The notes under the pieces: model-generated
Database searches by the model: none
Told to the model about the DNA's origin: nothing
What the model saw: only the letters and a program-made list of their open reading frames with translations
DNA from: Arachis hypogaea
Taxonomy: Eukaryota; Streptophyta; Magnoliopsida; Fabales; Fabaceae
Direction: 5' to 3'
Length of the DNA stretch: 64,000 nucleotides
NCBI RefSeq assembly: GCF_003086295.3
Contig: NC_092040.1
Span: 1,798,001 to 1,862,000, forward strand
Made by a program: the position numbers and the translations under genes
Shown here: piece by piece, positions 36,044-48,491 of the stretch
Position numbering within the stretch: position 1 is the stretch's first letter
How the letters are laid out: each line of letters opens with the position of its first letter

Positions 36044-36485
36044 TTTTAATTTCTCTTCTTCATTCATAGTTTCATTTTCATACCCCATTTTCTAAGTTTT
36101 ATTATTCCCAATAATTATGGAAACTTAATTATTATTATTAGTTCTTCCTTTTTGTGTCACCTTGTATATCTGATGATGTATTTGTATTTTGATGATTTGG
36201 TTTGATATTTAGATTTATGATGAAAATGGATCAATTATTGATCTTTTATGAGTGTATATCATACATAAAGCAAAATCAATTTGATTGTTATCTATGATAA
36301 GGAGGAGTTGAATTTGGTCAAATTTTAGTTGCTTGGAATCTTAAAAGCTAGTGGGAATATCAGGTCAATGTTTCAATAATCGCGTTGAAAATTCGTTGTA
36401 ATTATTTTATGCCAAAAATAATGCACCACTCCTTTGTTTTTTATAGTGTTATGTTTAATATAATTGATGAGTTTTATCCACTCCT

Positions 36486-36826
36486 TAGATTTAATTATTC
36501 TATTATAATTTTATTAAATTTGTAATTAAATTTTTATATATTTTTTAATTAAATTTTTATATTATTTTTAATTTTGTAATTAAATTATTTTTATATAAAA
36601 AATATTAAAATTAATGTAATATTTTTTTTAAAAATAAGTAACAAAAATATAATTAAATTTTTAATTATAAATATTTTTAGTTTATAAAAAAATATTTCAT
36701 TAATTTTAATATTTTTTACATTTTGTCTTAATTATAAAATTAAAAATAATATAAAAATTTAATTAAAAAAATAAAATTCAATTATAAATTTAATAAAATT
36801 ATAGGGACTAAAAAAACAATAAAACT
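36486..36826. mobile_element. AT-rich foldback MITE
   Basis: The arms around TTATAATTTTATTAAATTTG (left) and TAAATTTAATAAAATTATAG (right) are inverted copies, and pairing extends inward through TTTTTAATTAAATTTTTATA-type blocks. The unit AAAACTATTATTTTATTACA is duplicated just to the right (36830-36872). Because the sequence is very AT-rich, exact ends are uncertain. Confidence 0.5.
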
Positions 36827-37288
36827 ATTATTTTATTACAGTCACAAAAAAAAAAACTATTATTTTATTACAAGAAGTATTTAGATCAATGAAGTGAGTT
36901 GTATCCTAAGTAAAGAATTTAAAGATGTCACTTAATAGAATGGGAGATTCTATGTTTAATATAGTTGTTACTTGTTTTTAAGTGTTTTATTTTATTTATT
37001 TTTTTTTAGATTTTTTATGGTAATCAATTGATATAAAAGAAGACATCTTCTTCTTCTTGAGTAATGGGATGTCAAGAACTCAAAAGCAGTCATTCTTCCA
37101 TTTATGCTTGATGGCAACGAGCAAGTGGTGGTTGGTGCAAAAAATAAGAAAAACAAAAATGATATCTATAAATAAAAAGTCAATATTCAAATTATTTATT
37201 ATGTATTTATATATACATATATTTTTATATATTTTAATATATGAAAAAAGAGCAGGTAAATATGTTAGAGCAACCAAAAGAATATGGT

Positions 37289-37424
37289 GAAAATTTAGAT
37301 ATAAACAACTTTACGTGAAGTTAATAGTTAAAACTTATTAAATTATTTAAATGATCTAACTAAATTTTTATTTAACGCGTCTCAATTATCAACATCACAT
37401 AAAATTGTCTGCACTTAAATTTTC
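37289..37424. mobile_element. Short 136 bp foldback MITE
   Basis: The left end is GAAAATTTAGATATAAACAA, continuing CTTTACGTGAAGTT; the right end is the complement-like AACATCACATAAAATTGTCT followed by GCACTTAAATTTTC. The terminal inverted repeats are about 45 bp with several mismatches. Many near-identical copies occur in Arachis as I remember it; this supports the genus guess but was not searched. Confidence 0.65.
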
Positions 37425-37434
37425 AAAAAGAAAA

Positions 37435-37441
<7 letters not shown>

Positions 37442-37472
<31 letters not shown>
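37442..37472. repeat. (AT)n microsatellite
   Basis: About 15 uninterrupted AT units directly after a poly-A tract. Confidence 0.9.
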
Positions 37473-37475
<3 letters not shown>

Positions 37476-38663
37476 AATGAATGGTTTAGTTTAATTACAG
37501 CCGTGCAAGGCAAGTCATAAACACGTGGCGAAAAAGCAGATAACTAACAAACTATAAAGTAATGTGGCACGATCACTGCATTCAAAAAAGATATTACTTA
37601 TGTTCTCAGCCAACTTGTGCTAATAAACTAACTCAACCCTACAACCATAAGAAACTACTATAAGAAAAAATAATTTAATATGATATATTGTGTGTGCAGA
37701 ATAATTTTACACATATATCTATTTATATAACATTACGTCAATCAAAATAATTACTTATGATATTAACTACATGAATAATTATCTAAACGAATAAATATAA
37801 TTAAATAATTGTATAAAATATTTAAACTATTAGTACATCAAAATTAAACTAAAAAACAAAAGGGAAAAAAGGATTTTAGAATCAGATGCTTCCAATTGAA
37901 AGTGATATATTTAACCAAACAATCCAATTTCACCAATAATGCCTCTGACATATTAAAATGACACCCCAATGATACTCTATTAAATAAGATTTGTTGGCTA
38001 AAATATCACAATTGAAAATTCTTTTTAAGCAGCTATCAAGAAAACAACCCTTACTGTAAAAGACAAAGAAAAAAAAATTCAAAATAATGGTAACAAGTTT
38101 GACCAAACAGAGACATACAGCTCAAATGCTCAATCAGAATCATGGCTTAATGCATTTTATTTCAAGCTATAAAGTGCAGCCTAGAGGAACCAGATTCTAC
38201 TCTTCTTCAAGAGTAGACATTATAGGAGATCATAAATAAGTTCAATGTTAACTACACAGAAATTAAGAGATTATGACCAAAACAATTGAGTATGCATATA
38301 AAGCATGTAGCAAAAATATAGCAGATTCAACTTTCACAATGATACATTTGAATATACATTCATGTGTTTGAAAAACAGTCCGATGCAAAACATCCGGTGT
38401 TAGGCAGGATCCGGCGAACGGCCACGCACAAATGGCGTAATATACATGGCCTAACCTAATGCATGCATCGAATTTCACGGCTCGAACATGTGACTCTGAG
38501 TTCACCTGGAAATAACTCAATCATTGCTCTGAGACTCTCCTCCTAATATATTTAATAAATAACATTTAAAAATAAAAAGGGTGAAGGAAATACAACAATG
38601 CATCCCACTTTAAGAAGATGCAATTTATGTGAACAGATTACAACATTAAGAAACAGTACCAGG

Positions 38664-40879
38664 TTAGATGCCTGAAGCATTACACTCTTCAAGAAGTTTT
38701 AAGAGATTGTGCTCTGGAGCACTAAGAGATGGAAGAATCATTCTGTTAGACTGGGATGTCCGAGGCTTTGTGCCGGCAACTTCAGGTTCAAGGGCTCCTC
38801 CTTCTTTCATCACCGGCAAGTCGCCTCTTCTCCGAACAGTGGCAGATACTCGCTCCTTCCATATTCTTCCATCCTGATAATTGAAGAATCGAATGAAAAA
38901 CAATGAGAAATGGATGAAACCAAACTCAGACCCCCTCTCTCGACAGTAAAGAACAACAATCACTCTCAGTGTTAGCGAATCTAAGCCTATTTTCAAATCA
39001 AAACACTGACATTTAACTCAAAACAGTCGTGTGAAACAACCTAATTGATTGTGCCATTTCCATGGCCGCCTTCAAACAAGCATATACCTTTATGTTATGA
39101 TAATCTATTAATCTCTGGTATTACATGTATATAATTATGGGATCCATCCCTTAAAATAAGTAATCAAATCCTCTGAATTGTTATGCATTCATGTTATATG
39201 TTCATAATCACTAGGAAACTATTCGCTGACCAAGACAGCAGCATTTGATGTGTAGTTTGCCGACGAAAGGAAAATTATCAATTTACTCCAGCAGCATCTA
39301 GCACACATCTTACCCTGCCTGCTGGTGTTTTCGCCTCAGAATTTCGAAAGCAAAACAATTTATTCAAATACTATGACTGGTTTCACCATGACAATCAGTA
39401 ACAAAGCTTAAAACTCCTGTACATCAACAGCTGTCTAGGCTCCTGAGAGCCTGAGATAAACAACAAAAGAGTTCTTTGAAGGATAGTGAGATACCATCAG
39501 ATTCATAACATTGTGTCTGACATTCAAAAATAAGGGTTATGCTACATAAAGCTCAAGCATTTATGTGATTGAGCAGCAGTAGTTGTAAAATACAAGACGA
39601 AATGATTGCCCTATTTAGATCAACATGATTTCTCATTCACTTTGGAGCTCAAGCAAATATAAAAAACGAAATTTTATAAAGATATGCACATATCACCAAA
39701 AACAAAGTTTTCATAATGTAATGGGCTTCAAAAATGTATGACAGAACAAAATAAGATGTGGTATATAAACTAAGGTTACAGTACTTGACACAAACAGATT
39801 TGGCACTTCCCTGAGAAAGCATGCAATTTCAGTCGAGTTTAATTTTTGATGCACTGATAGTGTAAAACAACGTCGTGCAATCACAACCGTTCTCTTGGAT
39901 AACAATTCACGCGATGAATGTAAAAGATAGTTATTTTTGCTAACGTGGCGTTATGTGATTGGATGCACTTGTAAAACGGTTTTACACTAACAATGCATCA
40001 AAATTAAATTCTTTTAGTCAAACCATCAATTGCAATATATGCCAAACTACAAACAGATGTAAATCTTACATTTAGAATTGATGGTTCAGGTAACGGGCAC
40101 TGAATCGGTCTATCATTGTCAAGGGGTTCAACTGGGTGCTCAACTGGCTTAAACTCCACTGCCACTTCAATTCCATGTGGAGTGGCGGCGGCGGCACTTG
40201 CTGCGGCAGCAACCTCCGCATTTGGGGGCATTACTTCCCTCTCATCCTGCACCACAAGAAGTCAACACATGAAGCAGCAACAACAAGATCATGTCAGCAA
40301 TTAAAACTTTTTACATAGATGAAATTGTAACAGCCAATTTGCATAGATGTCTCTATTATTTCCACAACTCAACAGTCAAAACTAAACCACATCATAAAGC
40401 TTTTGAATTCACCGGACAAGATAAGGTTTATAATTTATATAATTAAATTTAACAAAAATATTTTTTCTCTATATGCAACAGCTATTGGATAACAAAAGAA
40501 GAAGAAGGGTCAAAAGGGCAGAGCAAATAGTTCTAGCCAAAGCTGATGATCTAATAGCAAAAACAAACCACTTCCAAGTGAAAATACAAAAATCAAAAGT
40601 CATACTTCTTAAATTATTATTATAATTATGTATAAACACTTACAGGAATCGTAAATTCAGCATTCATTGGTCAATCCAAGTTCAAAGAAGACAAACCAAA
40701 TAAAAAAACAAATAAGAGATCATTGGAATTGTATTGATCAAACGGTTCATCGGATGAAAAAACAACAAACAAAAAACACAAAACAGTAAAAGTGTAAACA
40801 AAAATAATAATACCAGAGCACTTTGCGTCCGTCGGTGGATGTTCCTTCCAACAGAAAATCTCGAAAATATACCCACCAT
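38664..40879 (-). CDS. Conserved plant protein of unknown function, 150 residues
   Basis: Three exons in transcript order: 40879-40814 (22 codons), 40246-40070 (59 codons), 38873-38664 (69 codons plus stop). All junctions are GT-AG in phase 0. The protein opens MVGIFSRFSVGRNIHRRTQS, has an Ala-rich run (AAAASAAAAT), the block GIEVAVEFKPVEHPVEPLDN, then DRPIQCPLPEPSILNDGRIW and ends MILPSLSAPEHNLLKLLEEC plus NASGI. It has no membrane segment or signal peptide. I recall closely similar short proteins across flowering plants but no assigned function. A (CTT)n tract lies about 215-240 bp upstream of the ATG (41095-41121). Upstream, at 44279-44344, exon 1 and the promoter region are duplicated; see that entry. 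Confidence 0.88.
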
Positions 40880-41790
40880 TTCAATTTTTCTAGGTCAACA
40901 CAAACTCAAAATCCAATACCCACAAAGAAAAAAAACGATCTTTTTGATCCTGATGCTTTTACCAAGCTAGAGGGTCAATCCACCTTCCACTACTTGCCCT
41001 TGAAACAAGTAAAAATGACCCTTCAAAACGGAGCTTGTATCAGATTCAGAAAAGGAGGTGCTGTAGGTTGAGCGTGGAGAGGGAGAGAGGGATAAAGAAG
41101 AAGAAGAAGAAGAAGAAGAAGAGAAGGATGAAAAAGAAGGGTGACGACGTTGGTTTTGTTGTGTTGTGTGGGGAAAAGATTTTGTATTAAATATTGCTTT
41201 GGAAAATGGAATCAACTGAGCTGAGTAGTAAGCAACTCTATACACAAACTTCAATAATAGCATGTGCCTTTCAATTTAAAAATCCAATTTTTCTTTTTCA
41301 CATTTTTTTGGTGACTTAAAAATATAATCCTCTAATTTGATTTGAGAAAAATATTAGAAAATTAATAATTTTTTATCATCACTCAATCATCAACTCAATT
41401 TATTTAGTCTAATTTTTTTAAAAGTGTTTAGAACACATTAAGAATAAAATTCTCACAAGAACAATTTTTTTTTTAGTTTAGAATACAATAAAAGTATAAT
41501 TTTCAATTCTCAAGAGAATTCTAATTGTCGGATCTAATTTACGATTTATTATTACTAAAAATTGAAATATTAAAATTATTTCTAATAAACAAATAAGAAA
41601 GACAAATAAAAAAAATCACAAAGATAAAATAATAAAAAACAAAAAATTCATTTCATTAATTATATCAAATTATGAATTTAAATTTGAAATAGAATCAAAA
41701 TTTACTCTTTAATAAAAGTAGAATTTTTTTATTTTAATATTTTTTAAATATAATATTTTAATAATCTAACAGTATACTTTAGAGTAAAAA
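40605..41790 (-). repeat. Proximal copy of the duplicated promoter/exon 1 block
   Basis: It covers part of intron 1, exon 1, the 5' leader with (CTT)n and several hundred bp of upstream DNA. It matches 44075-45415 in the same orientation and nearly base for base across the exon and leader. Confidence 0.85.
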
Positions 41791-43385
41791 TCTTAAACAG
41801 CTTTTAACAACTATTTCAAAAGACAATAAGATTTTTAATAAAAAAATATTTCTTTTGACTCTTAAACTTTATTTCTGTGAGACTAATTAACCATCTGTCA
41901 ATATTTTATTTCTATATTAACAGAATAAACATACATAACATGTTAAACGGTTTATTTATCCGTTAAGAGCCAATTAGGATTGACAAATTTTTTTTGTTTG
42001 AAATCTCGTTGTCTTCTAAGAACAATTGTTACTTGTTTTTTGTTACCTAATTCAAATACATCGGCTAAATTTACTGTGTAAAACTAAGAAATATTAGTAA
42101 TTTTTAAATTATTTTTACTTATAGAAATTAAACGGAGGATATATTTAGCATGTTTTGAAGAGAGATCATTGACAAAGGAGCTAATCAATCTCACGAAATT
42201 AATTATAGGGGCGAAATAATACTTTTTTTTAAATCTGGTAGTCTTTCGAAAAAATTATCAAGGACTGAGATGAATATTCACTATACTAATAGTCAAAAAT
42301 AATAAATTATAGATGCATTTCTCATTTAATTTTATTTTAGGTTTTTTTAGTTTTTGTATAAATATTAAAATAATTAACAAATTTTATTACAAATATAAGT
42401 AATTAAAAAATAAAAATATTCTTAACATTATGTTTTCTTTTTATTAATTAATTAATTTTTAACTTTATTTTCCTATTTAATAATAGAAAATATAATAAAT
42501 AAAAATTAATTAATGGCTTTTAAAATTAGAAAACAACGTTCAACTTACAAGAAAACTTAAAATTGAAAGAGCCACTTAATATAATATAAGCAGCATGAAA
42601 ATTGATAAAAAAAAATGTTCTTCCATTTTTTAAATTATTATATGTCAACACTTTTTACTTATTTTATTATTACTGGAAACGACTAGAAACGATATATCTA
42701 ATTTACAAGATATATTTACCCATTATAAATGAAATAAATTAAATCATTTGAAAAAACAATATAACTGCAAATATTGAATTTAATTTATTTATTTTAAAAA
42801 TTTATATTTTCAGGATAAGTTTCAATAGAGAGAGAATTATTATACAGGTTAGAGAAAGTTAATTATTAAAAAATAAAAATGACTTTTTATTCCCCCAAAA
42901 TTATTAACAAGGTTTATTTAAGTAATGTTGAGAGTGACAGATTAAATTTATTTTGTAGATAAATAACTATAACCTTAGGATAAATTTTCGACTAAAATTT
43001 TTATATGAATAATTTTAATGTAAAATAAAAAAATATTTGATTATTTTAGTGTTTTACAGAATTGTAATGGAAGTGACGTTTTGTAATAAAAAAATTTAAT
43101 TATAAAAGAATAAAATGTCACTAATATTTTGTAAACAAAAATATTATTTTACTTATTAAAACATAAAATATTATTGACGTTTTATTTAAAAAATATTATT
43201 TTAATTAAAAAATATAAAGCGTCACTCACATTTTTTGTATATAGCCATAATAGTATTTAATACGTAATTTGATTCATGTGGAAGGATTTCACCCCTAATA
43301 ATACAATATTAAAGAGAAAAAGTTCTAAATTTCCCTTAGAAAATTTTAGTTTCTACTAGATTTGACGAAAACTGTGAACAACATA

Positions 43386-43628
43386 TTAATCGCGGTTGAA
43401 TAGTTCAATTGTTTGATTCGATTCACTAAGACATATTTTTGGACATTGATTTGTTTGGTATCCTGTAACATTAATAGCCAACCACTTTGTTTCATGCTTT
43501 TCTGAAGTTTGGGCATCATCATCAACCAGCTCACATACATTTTGAAGAATTTCAATGTCCAAATATGTCATCCTCGTTTTGGAATAGTCAAAAGAATTAA
43601 AGAATCCTCGTTCTCGAAAATACATCAA
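43386..43628 (-). other. Unrecognised 80-codon frame, possible gene fragment
   Basis: The translation contains TYLDIEILQNVCELVDDDAQ and TKWLAINVTGYQTNQCPKIC. Base composition here is clearly less AT-rich than the flanks, which suggests a former coding exon. I do not recognise the family and see no flanking exons. Confidence 0.3.
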
Positions 43629-43705
43629 AGTGACGGACTGACGGAAATTATTACGGTGATGTTATGTGATCAACTTATTGAAATAATTAAAGATAGATTT
43701 GTTGC

Positions 43706-43960
43706 CATTAATTTTTAGTATTTTTTGTCATTATTTAATTAGTATAAATATTAAATTATTTTTAATAAAAAAATTTACTAATTCATATTTACAAATTTTA
43801 AAAAACTTAAATACAAACTATATTAATTTATATATATAAAATTTTTATAATATAAATATAAATTATATGTTTATTATAAGTAAAATATTTATAAATATAA
43901 ATACAAATTATTGTTGACCAAAAATAATAATATCTGTTGATAATATAATTGCTCATAATT
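43706..43960. repeat. AT-rich dispersed repeat, copy 2
   Basis: It starts AATTTTTAGTATTTTTTGTC and parallels 6205-6425 block by block, ending near GACCAAAAATAATAATATCT. Confidence 0.55.
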
Positions 43961-44074
43961 AAATTTAATTAAATTAGTTTAATAATTTAAATACTAATAA
44001 TTATAAATTTTGATGACAAAAAAAGAGAATAAAAAAAGATAGAAGAAGAAAAAAGAACTTTAATTATATTTAAA

Positions 44075-45415
44075 TTATTATTATAATCATGTATAAACAC
44101 TTGCACGAATCGTAAATTCAGCCTTCATTGGTCAATCCAAGTTCAAAGAAGACAAACCAAATAAACAAACAAATAAGAGATCATTGGAATTGTATTGATC
44201 AAACGGTTCATCGGATGAAAAAACTAACAAACAAAAAACACAAAACAGTAAAAGTGTAAAAAAAAAATAAAAAAATACCAGAGCACTTTGCGTCCGTCGG
44301 TGGATGTTCCTTCCAACAGAAAATCTCGAAAATATACCCACCATTTCAATTTTTCTAGGTCAACTCAACACAAACTCAAAATCCAATACCCACAAAGAAA
44401 AAAAACGATATTTTTGATCCTGATGCTTTTACCAAGCTAAAGGGTCAATCCACCTTCCACTACTTCCTCTTGAAACAAGTAAAAAATGACCCTTTAAAAC
44501 GGAGCTTGCATCAGATTCAGAAAAGGAGGTGCTGTAGGTTGAGCGTGGAGAGGGAGAGAGGGATAAAGAAGAAGAAGAAGAAGAAGAGAAAGATGAAAAA
44601 GAAGGGTGACGACGTTGGTTTTGTTGTGTTGTGTGGGGAAAAGATTTTGTATTAAATATTGCTTTGGAAAATGGAATCAATTGAGCTGAGTAGTAAGCAA
44701 CTCTACACACAAACTTCAATAATAGCATGTACCTTCCAATTTAAAAATCCAATTTTTCTTTTTCATAATACTAAAAAAATAAAAAATATTTTAAATTTAT
44801 TTTATTTAATATTTATTAATTTTAACGATAATTAATAAATATTATTTAAAGTTAATTTTAATTATTTTTTACTAATTTTTTGTTATTAAATATTTTTTGG
44901 TGTCTCAAAAATATAATCTTTCATTTGATTTGAGAAAAATATTAAAAATCATCAGAATTTATTAATTTTTATTATTACTTAGTTATTAATTCAATTTTTT
45001 TAGTTTAATTTTTTTAAAATGTGTTTAAAACACATTGAGAATAGAATTCTCATAAGAAAAGAATTCTTTTTTTCTAGTTTATAATACAATAAAAGTGTAA
45101 TTTTTAATTCTCAAGATAATTTTAATTTTTACATTAATGTACTAAATCAAACCAAAATATAATTCCATTATTATTAAAGATTGAAATATCAACAATTTTT
45201 TTAATAAACAAATAAAAAAGACAAATAAAAAATCACAAAGATAAAATAATAAAAAACACAAAATTTATTTCATTCATGCAATTAATTATTTCAAATTATG
45301 AATTTAAATTTAAAATAGAATTGAAATTCATTTCTTAATAAAAATAGAATTCTTTTCTCATTCTAATGCTTTTCAAATATACTAGTAATCCAAAAATATA
45401 CTTTAGAGAAAAAAT
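44075..45415 (-). repeat. Distal copy of the duplicated promoter/exon 1 block
   Basis: Same orientation as 40605-41790. The match covers intron-1 start, exon 1, the leader with a shorter (CTT)n tract (44565-44587) and upstream DNA. A ~130 bp AT-rich insertion at about 44768-44895 interrupts it relative to the proximal copy. Confidence 0.85.
44279..44344 (-). CDS. Duplicate first coding exon (orphan or alternative)
   Basis: The exon reads exactly the same 22 residues (MVGIFSRFSVGRNIHRRTQS plus AL) as exon 1 at 40879-40814 and keeps a GT donor in the same phase. No exon 2 or 3 copy follows it before the proximal copy. It lies upstream of the intact gene on the same strand, so a transcript begun here could splice to the exon 2 acceptor at 40246 and make the identical protein. 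It may equally be a dead duplicate. Confidence 0.6.
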
Positions 45416-46509
45416 CATAACGGTCCCTAAAATAATAATATGTGTTTAGATTAGAGTTTGCAAACAAAATTTTGTATAAAATTGATTTTACAAACTTAAT
45501 TTTGATAAAAAGTAATTTGGTGTTAACGTAACTTATGTTTGATAATTTTGTATCAAAATTGATTATAATAAAATGAATGTTGTTTGGATTACATTATTCA
45601 AAATTATGTTTAAACAAAAATTACTAAAAAGGACATGAATTTATATCATTTAAATCTATATTATTTTAACACTTTTTAACTATAATTACTTTTGAAAAGA
45701 ATTTAAATTTATGTATTGAAAATTAATATTCTTTTCTTATAATTTGTTAGTACCCTTTTTGTATTTAATTATATCTTTTTAATAAAATTTATATTATAAA
45801 AATTAATAATAATAAATAAAACATATACTAATTTAAGAATACGTAGTTAAAACTTAAAAATATACAAAAGTCAAATAAAAAAATAAAGTTCTACAAAAAA
45901 ATACATATTAATAAAAATAATTAAAAAAGATATATAAACAATGAATATTAAAAATTCTATTAAAAAAATACAATGATATGCACAAGTCGACATAAAAAAA
46001 TTCTAAAAAAAATATCTATACTATTAATAAAAAAATAAATAAAAATTTGATAAAAATTAAAACTTAACAAAGAATACTAATAATAATATTTAAAAAAATA
46101 TTTGTTTGTAAAGCATAACTATGAAAAAAATTTAAGAACTCTGATATTGTTTTTGGTATTTCTTATTGTAGATGAGATTGAATGACAAAATTAGTAGAAT
46201 ATCAATTAATTTTTAAATTTATAGAGTGAACGCTAAACGCAAAAGCTACAATTTATTGCTTCTGATGAACGAAAATTCAAATCCAGAATCATATTCGCGT
46301 TCAGAAGAAAAAAATTAGCCAAATTAAAATGACAGTGTTCAAAAAGATTGAACGCGCTTCTTGTACTTCCAACATTTTACCAAACACACCCATAATTGTA
46401 TGGGGGTAGTCGAACATAATTTGAACGATTGTTTGCATGTGGAAGGTCACATAATTTGAATAATTCACAAAGTTTATTTTTTTCCTTAATCCATTAAATC
46501 ACCGAATAA
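45416..46509. other. AT-rich region, possible MITE 45444-46393
   Basis: No gene is seen. The end words TGTGTTTAGATTAGAGTTTG (45450) and CATTTTACCAAACACACCCA (46374) are loosely inverted and resemble 'GTGTTTGG' legume foldbacks. The interior also contains AACGCAAAAGCTACAATTTA. Support is weak. Confidence 0.4.
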
Positions 46510-46720
46510 GAAGAAAATGTATTTTTTCCTACAAATTTAGTTTGTGTTGAATATATGTTACACTGGAATATATGGTCACTTATGATTACTCAGCATTCTT
46601 TCTCTCCGGGGTATGTAATGGGATTCTTATGTTCATTCTTCAGATCAAGGAGTTAGAGAGAAAAGTAAAAGAGCAGGAACAGAGCTCAGCTTTGCTTCAT
46701 CAGCAGGTAACTTCTGAACA
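46510..46720 (+). pseudogene. Inverted kinesin-14 exon fragment
   Basis: Plus-strand copy of an intron-exon piece whose other two copies (46827-47030 and about 49019-49205) are on the minus strand. The exon reads IKELERKVKEQEQSSALLHQ between an AG (46644-46645 area) and a GT donor. This copy has the longest undamaged frame of the three. Together with 46827-47030 it makes an inverted repeat with a ~110 bp spacer. Confidence 0.7.
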
Positions 46721-46773
46721 ATGCGCTAGTCCGCTATGGAGGTCTTCCACGACCTAGGCAAAAGTGTAAAATA

Positions 46774-47980
46774 AAGTTCTTGCTATATAACATAACAATT
46801 TGCAAAAGTGTAATTCATGTAAGAACATAAGAAATTACCTCCTCACGAAGCAAAGTTGAGCTCTTTACATGCTCTTTTACTTTTTTTTTCTCGAGCTCCT
46901 TGATCTGAATAATGAATATAAGAATCCCATTACATACTCTGAAGAGACAGAGTACTGAGTAATCATAAGTGACAATAAAGTCCAGTGTAACATATATTCA
47001 ACACAAACTAAATTTGTAGGAAAAATATCTTTTCTTCCCGCTTTCTGTAGGTTTCTTCTTTTACTTTAAATTTCTCCGACAACTGAAAATTTTGTTTTTC
47101 TGACCGGTTTTGCATGGATGTCTTCAACTCAATCTGACCTTAAAGTTCTTCGAGCTATACCAAAGTGTAAAAGTAAGAAAGAAAACATTATTTGCATATA
47201 ACCGTGAAATAATAAATTATTTTTGATGTATTACACCAGCAACTTACCATTGCTTTTGTCTTTCGAAGTTCACTTGTGTCAACTTGCATCTTAACGGAAC
47301 CTAACACAACACCCCTCACTCTAGTTGTGAAAGTAAGCGAGCTAAGAGTTTTATCTAAGTCCTTAACCAATGGATTGTTTTGCACGAACATCAAAGTTTT
47401 AACGTCACCCCCTATACGTTAGGGAAGAGCATTATCAATACATGCCTGCAGAAGCTGAGAGTTCTCATGTGCACATAAAAAACAAAATGAAAAAAAGTAG
47501 ACATACCTAAAGAGTCTTGAAGTAAATGTGTCAATTTTGAGTTCCTGAAACTCCCAAAAGAAAATATCACTAAATATTTATTAAGAATAGTAAAAAGTAA
47601 GGATAATGATGTTATACCTATAGGGAATGTAACTACTCTTGGCTGCTAAAGCAAATATAACATTGCCAAGAGCCGAAAGAGATCGGTTGATATTTTGCGC
47701 TTTCTTAAGCCGCTCCCCTTGTACATTAGTTTTTGTAAGTCTCACTACTTGCCAACTCCACAAGCCAAAGCTTCCTCTTGGTACACTCACCATTCAGCAA
47801 ATTTTTAGCCATTACCATTATACAAAGTATGCTGGAAAAGGAAGTAAGAAACAAGCAATCATTACAAGTATTCAAAGAAGAAATTTCATTTTGATGAAGA
47901 GAAGACATATATACTAAAGAGCTTCTTATAGAATGCAAAAGCTTGGTACCAGTGAGATCTAACATTATTATTATTATTAA
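46774..47980 (-). pseudogene. Kinesin-14 pseudogene, duplicated segment A
   Basis: Minus-strand exons in order: [20 protein letters not shown] (from about 47845), the [20 protein letters not shown] exon with [20 protein letters not shown] (about 47730-47620), NSKLTHLLQDSLG (about 47545-47505), a motor end SSLTFTTRVRGVVLGSVKMQ with VDTSELRKTKAM (about 47390-47250), a coiled-coil exon ELKTSMQNRSEKQNFQLSEK (about 47150-47045), and the IKELEKKKVKEHVKSSTLLR exon (46900-46830). The LAGSER switch II reads LASSE, and stops or frame changes are present. It is a near copy of 48953-50150. Kinesin-14s are minus-end-directed microtubule motors; this segment cannot make one. Confidence 0.8.
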
Positions 47981-48321
47981 CTTTATTTATTTTGTCCAAA
48001 AAGAGTCTACAATTCATCCATAATAATCTTATTATTGAGAGAATCTAAAAAGAGTACAAAAAAAAATCATAAATATTTATAGCATATAAAATAATATATT
48101 TTAATATTCTTTCTAGATACTCTGAATAACAAAATTATTATGTATGAATTATTGACCTTTTTTGGACATAGTAAATAAAAAATTGATCATATATAATAAT
48201 AATAATAAAAATAAGATTATTGATAATACTTGAAAAAAGTACTAAAAGAATATGTTGAGTAAATAAATCTATAATAAAGTGAGTATAGTATATTTTTATT
48301 TCTCTTTCTTATAGAAGAAGG

Positions 48322-48430
48322 GGAGCCTCGGAGCAGCGGATGAGTTGTCTCCACGTGACCTCAAGGTCACGGGTTCAAGCCGTGGAAACAGCCACTGATA
48401 TAATTATCAGGTTAGACTGCGTACATTACA
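48322..48430 (+). mobile_element. Au-like SINE, 5' part
   Basis: The sequence from GGAGCCTCGGAGCAGCGGAT through GGTCACGGGTTCAAGCCGTG and GAAACAGCC to GGTTAGACTGCGTAC follows the Au SINE of plants. An A box lies near 48328-48339 and a B box GGTTCAAGCC at 48372-48381, the tRNA-derived internal Pol III promoter. The usual continuation (AATAGACCCTTGTGGTCCGG) is missing, so the copy is 3'-truncated. It lies between the two kinesin segments. Confidence 0.8.
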
Positions 48431-48491
48431 ATATTGATTTCAGATAGCTACATTAACAATATCAACAAGCAATTCCTTGAATTTGCCTGAA

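Larger units (their letters stand above)
36044..38663. other. AT-rich intergenic region with two foldback repeats
   Basis: Apart from the foldbacks at 36486-36826 and 37289-37424 and an (AT)n run at about 37442-37472, nothing coding is seen. The right end (about 38150-38663) is the 3' flank of the next minus-strand gene. Confidence 0.45.
40880..44074. other. Upstream AT-rich region between duplicated blocks
   Basis: The first ~900 bp belong to the proximal duplicated block. From 41.8 to 43.3 kb the sequence is AT-rich with no gene. A minus-strand frame at 43386-43628 (for example MTYLDIEILQNVCELVDDDA) has normal protein composition but no recognised homology and may be a captured fragment. 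Copy 2 of the AT-rich dispersed repeat lies at 43706-43960. Confidence 0.45.

Noticed and set aside
48322..48400. Possible tRNA gene because of A and B boxes
   Set aside because: It does not fold to a cloverleaf with a 3' acceptor pair and continues as Au SINE body.
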